Notes under the pieces: model-generated
Databases searched by the model: none
What the model saw: the letters and a program-made list of their open reading frames with translations, nothing else
What the model was told of the DNA's origin: nothing
Position numbers and translations under genes: made by a program
Assembly (NCBI GenBank): GCA_003554565.1
Contig: PWGR01000129.1
Location: forward strand, 1 to 24,137
Direction: 5' to 3'
DNA: 24,137 bases
From: Clostridia bacterium
GTDB lineage: Bacteria; Bacillota; Sulfobacillia; SLMV01
Part shown: positions 22,821-24,137 of the stretch, piece after piece
Layout of the letters: every line of letters begins with the position of its first letter
Numbering within the stretch: position 1 is the stretch's first letter

Positions 22821-24071
22821 ATGCGGAGGCAGCGGCGAAGGACTCACTTGATATACATCGCCCTGCTGATCCTGGCAATGTGTGGGATCGGTTATTACTA
22901 CGGGTCTCATCAACCGGTGTGGGATGAGATCAACAAAGGGCTGGATCTGGTCGGCGGGATTCACATCGTCCTCGAGGCCGAGGATCCGGAGGTTTCCGAT
23001 CAGGCCATGAACTCGGCTGTAGAGGTGATTCGTCGCCGGGTGGATGGACTCGGGGTTACCGAGCCGGAGATCATGCGGGAGGGGACACGGCGAATTGTGG
23101 TGAACCTGCCCGGGGTTCGTGATCCCGAGGAAGCTATGGAGATCATAGGAAGGACGGCCCGTCTGGAGTTTACGGATGAGGACGGCAACGTGCTTCTGAC
23201 CGGCGAGCACCTGCGCGAGGCGGGGGCGATGTTTCAGACCACCGATATTGGTACCCAGGAGCCGATTGTGACCCTGGAATTCGATGCCGAGGGCACCAGG
23301 CTTCTGGCTGATGCCACGCAGAAGCACCTGGGCGAACGCATCATAATCATGCTGGACGATGAAGAGGTGCAGGCGCCGGTGGTGCGCAGTGCAATAACCG
23401 ATGGACGTCCCATCATCGAGGGTTACGAGAACCTGCAGGAAGCGCAGGAGATTGCGGTGATTCTCAATTCCGGCGCTCTTCCCGTGGATCTCGAGCCGCT
23501 CCGCCCTCAGTTCGTCAGCGCTACTCTGGGTGAAGCCGCGGTGCAGCAGAGCTGGCAGGCGGCTATCATAGGTGTGGCGGCCGTGGTTGCTCTGATGGTC
23601 GCCTTCTATCGCGTCCCCGGGGGCTGGGCCGTTCTGGCCCTGGGTCTGTATGTTATCCTCGTACTGGTGGCGCTGTACGCTATTGATGCCACACTGACGC
23701 TTCCCGGGATTGCCGGTATCATTCTGTCGATAGGTATGGCCGTGGATGCCAACGTGATCATTTTTGAACGGATCAAAGAGGAGGTCCGGGGTGGTGCCAC
23801 GCCCCGTGCGGCTATTGACAGCGGTTTCCGCACCGCCCTGCGCACCATTGTCGATGCCAATGTCACCACACTGATAGCGGCCGGGGTACTTTACTGGCTG
23901 GCCACCGGCCCTATCCGGGGTTTTGCCGTCACCCTGTCGCTGGGAATTATCGTCAGCATGTTCACTGCCATGGTCATTACTCGCTTCGCCCTGATTCAGC
24001 TGGCCGGTGCGGGGTTGATCCGCGAGGGATCGGCCTTTTTTGGCACGAGGGGAGGGCGAAGAGATGGCTAA
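22821..24071 (+). CDS. secD: Protein translocase subunit SecD
   Basis: 416 residues, normal for a separate Bacillota SecD. It begins MRRQRRRTH followed by TM1 (about 8-27). GLDLVGGIHIVLEAE is the SecD D1-type motif right after TM1. The extracellular P1 region includes VEVIRRRVDGLGVTEPEI and the VTLEFDAEGTRLLADAT segment. NSGALPVDLEPL opens the membrane part, with five more helices including GIAGIILSIGMAVDANVIIFERIKEE, the conserved TM4-region signature. SecD and SecF use the proton or sodium gradient to help pull secreted proteins through SecYEG. ATG 22821 is chosen because AAGGGAG precedes it and TM1 follows directly; a TTG at 22803 overlaps that site. Its end overlaps secF by 8 bases. Confidence 0.95.
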   Translation: MRRQRRRTHLIYIALLILAMCGIGYYYGSHQPVWDEINKGLDLVGGIHIVLEAEDPEVSDQAMNSAVEVIRRRVDGLGVTEPEIMREGTRRIVVNLPGVRDPEEAMEIIGRTARLEFTDEDGNVLLTGEHLREAGAMFQTTDIGTQEPIVTLEFDAEGTRLLADATQKHLGERIIIMLDDEEVQAPVVRSAITDGRPIIEGYENLQEAQEIAVILNSGALPVDLEPLRPQFVSATLGEAAVQQSWQAAIIGVAAVVALMVAFYRVPGGWAVLALGLYVILVLVALYAIDATLTLPGIAGIILSIGMAVDANVIIFERIKEEVRGGATPRAAIDSGFRTALRTIVDANVTTLIAAGVLYWLATGPIRGFAVTLSLGIIVSMFTAMVITRFALIQLAGAGLIREGSAFFGTRGGRRDG

Positions 24072-24137
24072 AAGAGATGGACGGACTGACGCAAGACTGC
24101 CACTACCCAATTTCAAGTTCGCCGATCGCGGCCGCCT
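24064..24137 (+). CDS. secF: Protein translocase subunit SecF, N-terminal fragment
   Basis: Only the first 24 codons are in the window. ATG 24064 follows GGGGAGG by 7 bases and overlaps the end of secD in another frame, the usual secD-secF arrangement. The visible residues (MAKRDGRTDARLPLPNFKFA...) are polar and resemble the short cytoplasmic N-terminus before SecF TM1. The assignment rests mainly on position. Confidence 0.65.
   Translation, partial: MAKRDGRTDARLPLPNFKFADRGR

Noticed and set aside
22617..24116. 499-codon open frame on the minus strand
   Set aside because: Antisense to secD; His/Gln/Asn-rich without domains or ribosome binding site, while secD is unmistakable.

Overview
The window looks like a chromosomal segment of a GC-rich Bacillota (Firmicutes), probably an anaerobe of a clostridial or deeper lineage. 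The indications are strong AGGAGG-type ribosome binding sites, frequent GTG and TTG starts, a MurT/GatD peptidoglycan amidation pair, a SpoIIE-type phosphatase domain, a cyclic-di-GMP-I riboswitch and separate secD and secF genes. The lineage is inferred from gene content only. I see no insertion sequence, prophage or CRISPR array.

Layout. 1-558 is the end of a PKD-domain extracellular protein. 766-3203 (minus) is a three-gene biotin-dependent carboxyltransferase operon: membrane OadG-like subunit, biotin carrier, carboxyltransferase. It diverges from a YtcJ-like amidohydrolase (3457-5103) across a short two-promoter region. 5537-8843 (plus) holds sucC, sucD and a class III CoA-transferase. 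They are followed by a threonine synthase-like gene, a nitroreductase, a CBS-CBS-ACT protein and a Nudix hydrolase (8865-12099). A tRNA-Pro(CGG) with its own consensus promoter comes next, then a small membrane protein and murT-gatD (to 14705).

On the minus strand, 14727-16121 encodes an SLC13/DASS-like anion permease. About 0.8 kb upstream of it, pointing towards it, is a clear c-di-GMP-I (GEMM) riboswitch at about 16909-16995, with roughly 750 bases of unexplained sequence in between. Then come trxB (17251-18168), a three-helix membrane protein, and a small convergent gene that may use a non-standard start codon.

19204-22736 is a compact four-gene plus-strand operon. It encodes an ABC-class ATPase (PF09818/COG3044 type), a stand-alone SpoIIE/PP2C phosphatase domain, a small P-loop NTPase and an HD-domain phosphohydrolase. 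It ends just before a perfect-consensus promoter driving secD, with secF starting at the window edge.

How they fit together. The carboxyltransferase operon, succinyl-CoA synthetase and CoA-transferase together suggest C3/C4 acyl-CoA metabolism (oxaloacetate/pyruvate or methylmalonyl-CoA/propionate interconversion). No biotin carboxylase, 12S-type carboxyltransferase or membrane decarboxylase beta subunit is present here. murT-gatD amidate lipid II, trxB supplies thiol reduction, and secDF supports protein export. The most interesting parts are the riboswitch with its unexplained downstream region, the ATPase-phosphatase-NTPase-HD operon, the unusual biotinylation motif, and the small gene whose ribosome binding site points to an AUC codon.
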